This document shows positions 13,145 through 14,772 of a stretch of 14,772 bases of DNA, piece by piece. Source of the DNA: an uncultured Erysipelotrichaceae bacterium (GTDB taxonomy: Bacteria; Bacillota_I; Bacilli_A; Erysipelotrichales; Erysipelotrichaceae); NCBI GenBank assembly GCA_902803275.1, contig CADCPE010000150.1, positions 1-14,772 of the forward strand, given 5' to 3'. Both the position numbers and the translations under genes were made by a program. Each line of letters starts with the position of its first letter. Within the stretch, counting starts at the first letter, position 1. Below the pieces are notes generated by a model. The model saw nothing but the letters and a program-made list of their open reading frames with translations. It did not search any database and was not told the origin of the DNA.

Positions 13145-14197
13145 TTAGATCACCATATAGTTTCTGACTAACTGGATCAAAGAATCATATCCGCCCAAAA
13201 ACTGATTCATCGTTGCCAGGAAAGCGCCATAGTGCTGGAACTGTTCGATCGGGAAGTTTTCATCATAGGCTTTGACGAATTCTTCATGAGTAAGCAGTTC
13301 ATCGAGGACCTTCTGATCAACAGGAGTATCCATATTGTTTTTGACTTCAACAGTGGAAGTGTTGTATTTCCTCTGCCACTTATATGGAATAGTGAGGATC
13401 AGATCTCCGCCGATGAAGTCCTCAAAATGATGTCTGTTTCTGAAAGCGGCTACCAGCAGTTTTGTCCTGTAGCCTCTTTCCTTATAGAGCCTGTAGGCTT
13501 TCTTGAATACTGCTACACCGGCCTGTTCATATGCTTCTGAAGAAATGAGGGTATCAGTTTTGCCGTAGTGGGCTTTCAGATAATCATCAACTCTGCCGGC
13601 CATGATCGTGCATACCGGATGCATCTTGGAAGTATCGATGCCTTCAGCTTCCCTTCTCTTCAAGCCTCTTTCAACCGCTTCAGCTACCTGAATGGCCTGG
13701 GCAACAGTGAAGGAGACGGTAGCGTTGATCGATACGCCTTTATAAGTAAGTTCTTCCATGGCTTCGATACCGGCCTTGGAAGCTGGCAGCTTGATCTGCG
13801 AGTTTTCTACAGTCGAGGCAAGATCCAATGCCTGCTTTACCATCATTTCCTTGTTCTGATAGTATTTGGCGTTGGTCTGGAAGGAGATCCTTCCTCTTTG
13901 ACCGTTGGTTTTATTGAACTGATCGATCATCAGTCCTGCTGCTTTGGCACCCATGGCCTTAATAAGTGACCATGCCAGATCATCTTCGGTGTAAGAAGGA
14001 TTGTCCTTTACGATCTGTCTGATCGTATCTTCCCATTCAGGAAGTTCGCCTTTCAAGACGTTAAAGACGATGACCGGATTGGTCGTAGCGCCTGATCCGC
14101 CGTTTTCCAGAGCGTAGGAGAGTTCCTTGCACGAGCAGGAGTCGTTCCACAATTCAGTTTCAGGGAACTTCTGAGTCATTTCGAGTAATTTGTTCAT
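13145..14197 (-). CDS. Transaldolase-family protein with an altered active site
   Basis: A 350-residue member of the TAL/FSA family, closer in length and motifs to the longer transaldolase subfamilies than to the about 220-residue FSA type. Schiff-base Lys136 lies in QIKLPAS. Asp19 (WNDS) and Asn40 in GATTNP, Asn158 and Thr160 in NATVSFT, and the phosphate-binding arginines Arg202 (AGRVDD) and Arg253 (AFRN) can be matched to TalB Asp17, Asn35, Asn154, Thr156, Arg181 and Arg228. TalB Glu96 is Gln107 here (SFQTNAKYY) and Phe178 is Met199. It probably transfers or releases a dihydroxyacetone unit. ATG 14195-14197 has AGGAGG at 14205-14210, an excellent site. It is the first gene of the leftward locus, divergent from the DeoR regulator and tightly coupled to the dehydrogenase. 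The physiological substrate is not known. Confidence 0.88.
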   Translation of the reverse strand: MNKLLEMTQKFPETELWNDSCSCKELSYALENGGSGATTNPVIVFNVLKGELPEWEDTIRQIVKDNPSYTEDDLAWSLIKAMGAKAAGLMIDQFNKTNGQRGRISFQTNAKYYQNKEMMVKQALDLASTVENSQIKLPASKAGIEAMEELTYKGVSINATVSFTVAQAIQVAEAVERGLKRREAEGIDTSKMHPVCTIMAGRVDDYLKAHYGKTDTLISSEAYEQAGVAVFKKAYRLYKERGYRTKLLVAAFRNRHHFEDFIGGDLILTIPYKWQRKYNTSTVEVKNNMDTPVDQKVLDELLTHEEFVKAYDENFPIEQFQHYGAFLATMNQFLGGYDSLIQLVRNYMVI

Positions 14198-14221
14198 GTT
14201 TTATCCTCCTTGATGAACAAT

Positions 14222-14250
14222 TTGATAATATTCTGATAAGTTTCTATAAT
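14222..14250 (+). promoter_or_regulatory. Sigma-A-type promoter of the DeoR-family regulator
   Basis: TTGATA at 14222-14227 and TATAAT at 14245-14250 are exactly 17 bases apart, five of six plus six of six consensus positions. This is the best promoter in the window. Transcription would begin near 14257, about 20 bases before the regulator start codon. Confidence 0.8.
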
Positions 14251-14253
14251 TAA
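14225..14253 (-). promoter_or_regulatory. Candidate promoter for the transaldolase operon
   Basis: On the minus strand TTAATT (14253-14248) and TATTAT (14230-14225) are 17 bases apart, giving a leader of about 20 bases before the start codon that includes the AGGAGG site. The -35 is a partial match. Its -10 overlaps the -35 of the opposite promoter and its -35 falls in the centre of the inverted repeat, so one protein could block both. Confidence 0.4.
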
Positions 14254-14262
14254 GATAGAAAC
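14240..14262. promoter_or_regulatory. Inverted-repeat operator candidate in the divergent promoter region
   Basis: GTTTCTAT (14240-14247) and ATAGAAAC (14255-14262) form a perfect 8-base inverted repeat around a 7-base AT-rich spacer. It covers the -10 and start of the regulator promoter and the proposed -35 of the transaldolase promoter. Position and symmetry fit a DeoR-family binding site giving autoregulation and control of the divergent operon. Binding is inferred. Confidence 0.6.
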
Positions 14263-14275
14263 ACAGGTAACAGGT

Positions 14276-14772
14276 ATGAAATACAATAGACAGAAAGAAA
14301 TGTTGTCGTATATAGAAAATCACAGATCAGTAAGGAATGAGGAGCTTTTAGATAAGTTCAACATCTCGATCCAGACCCTGAGAAGGGATATCACCAAGCT
14401 CGAAGAGCTCGGATACATCGACAAGGTCTACGGTGGGGTAATCTACAATGACAAGCAGGAACCGATGTCCAAGGTCGACTCGCTTGCCAAGAGGGATTCC
14501 TCGTTCGCTCAGGAGAAGGAACACATCGGCAAGATCGCAGCTTCCCTGGTGGAAAACGGCGATGTCATTTTTATCGACTCGGGAACTACAGCCTACCGCA
14601 TGCTGCACTACCTCAAGGAATCAAAGAACGTAACGGTGATAACCCACTGCCTTGATGTGCTGAATCTGTTAAGGGAAATGCCTAATATTACCGGCATCTG
14701 CGTCGGTGGCGTGCTTCAGCACGATTCCGGCACCTTTGCGCTAGATTCGACCTTCTATCCTTATAATTACAA
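14276..14772 (+). CDS. DeoR-family sugar-operon transcriptional regulator, N-terminal part (cut by window end)
   Basis: The frame is open to the right edge, giving 165 residues of an expected roughly 250. Residues 6-57 form the DeoR winged helix-turn-helix, with the recognition stretch SIQTLRRDITKLEELG (31-46), followed by the usual GGV linker at 53-55. From about residue 80 the phosphosugar-sensing DeoR C-terminal domain starts: KEHIGKIAASLVENGDVIFI, then DSGTT at 101-105 (the effector-binding phosphate loop), TVITH, and GGVLQ. Such proteins usually repress carbohydrate operons and release DNA on binding a phosphorylated sugar intermediate. AGG at 14265-14267 is eight bases before the ATG at 14276, a modest site. 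Divergence from the transaldolase operon and the operator candidate between them make that locus the obvious target. Confidence 0.92.
   Translation, partial: MKYNRQKEMLSYIENHRSVRNEELLDKFNISIQTLRRDITKLEELGYIDKVYGGVIYNDKQEPMSKVDSLAKRDSSFAQEKEHIGKIAASLVENGDVIFIDSGTTAYRMLHYLKESKNVTVITHCLDVLNLLREMPNITGICVGGVLQHDSGTFALDSTFYPYNY

Noticed and set aside
11992..14772. Sulfoquinovose (sulfo-TAL) operon
   Set aside because: There is no sulfoquinovosidase, isomerase or sulfolactaldehyde-specific enzyme in view; only the reaction logic is similar, and the neighbours are uronate genes.
1..14772. Mobile element, CRISPR array or RNA gene
   Set aside because: No transposase or integrase motifs, no regularly spaced repeats, and no cloverleaf or rRNA-like sequence were noticed; genes are densely packed with uniform base composition.

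Overview
The window looks like a chromosomal segment of a Bacillota (Firmicutes) bacterium. Evidence: near-consensus AGGAGG-type ribosome binding sites, frequent AGA/AGG arginine and ATA isoleucine codons, GTG as an occasional start, sigma-A-like promoters, tightly packed same-strand operons separated by short hairpin terminators, and gene types common in gut Firmicutes (Xpt of the Bacillus type, MgtC/SapB, Cof-type HAD, hexuronate genes, DeoR regulator). A more precise placement, for example Erysipelotrichia or Clostridia, cannot be supported from this sequence alone. No IS, phage, CRISPR, tRNA or rRNA was seen, and no gap between genes exceeds about 130 bases.

Layout. (1) 1-572: the C-terminal part of an EAL-domain c-di-GMP phosphodiesterase runs in from the left and ends in a perfect-palindrome bidirectional terminator, facing a convergent DUF362 gene (570-1568, minus) that lacks the usual ferredoxin cysteines. 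(2) 1639-4421, plus: an unrecognised 211-aa protein with faint ferredoxin-dependent bilin reductase-like motifs, an EamA/DMT transporter, xanthine phosphoribosyltransferase (xpt) and an MgtC/SapB membrane protein, closed by a strong terminator. (3) 4440-8290, plus: five overlapping genes encoding a Nudix hydrolase, a Cof-type HAD phosphatase, a PP2A-like metallophosphoesterase, an MFS transporter and a YfcE phosphodiesterase. This operon is dominated by phosphohydrolases and ends in a hairpin shared with the convergent cluster. (4) 8294-14197, minus, reading from right to left: a transaldolase-family protein, an iron-type alcohol dehydrogenase, then (after a hairpin and a likely internal promoter) uxaB, uxaA and a small membrane-anchored NERD-like protein. 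(5) 14276-end, plus: a divergent DeoR-family regulator, cut by the window edge.

How the genes work together. Region 4 is a carbohydrate-acid locus. UxaB reduces D-tagaturonate to D-altronate and UxaA dehydrates it to 2-keto-3-deoxygluconate. The upstream transaldolase/alcohol dehydrogenase pair is not part of the classical Ashwell pathway. A consistent but unproven idea is a transaldolase split of a six-carbon ketose acid into a dihydroxyacetone unit, transferred to glyceraldehyde 3-phosphate, plus a C3 aldehyde that the dehydrogenase reduces. This would be chemically parallel to the sulfoglycolytic transaldolase route. The 78-bp divergent intergenic region holds a consensus-like promoter (TTGATA-17-TATAAT) for the regulator and a perfect 8-7-8 inverted repeat over its -10 box, the best operator candidate in the window.
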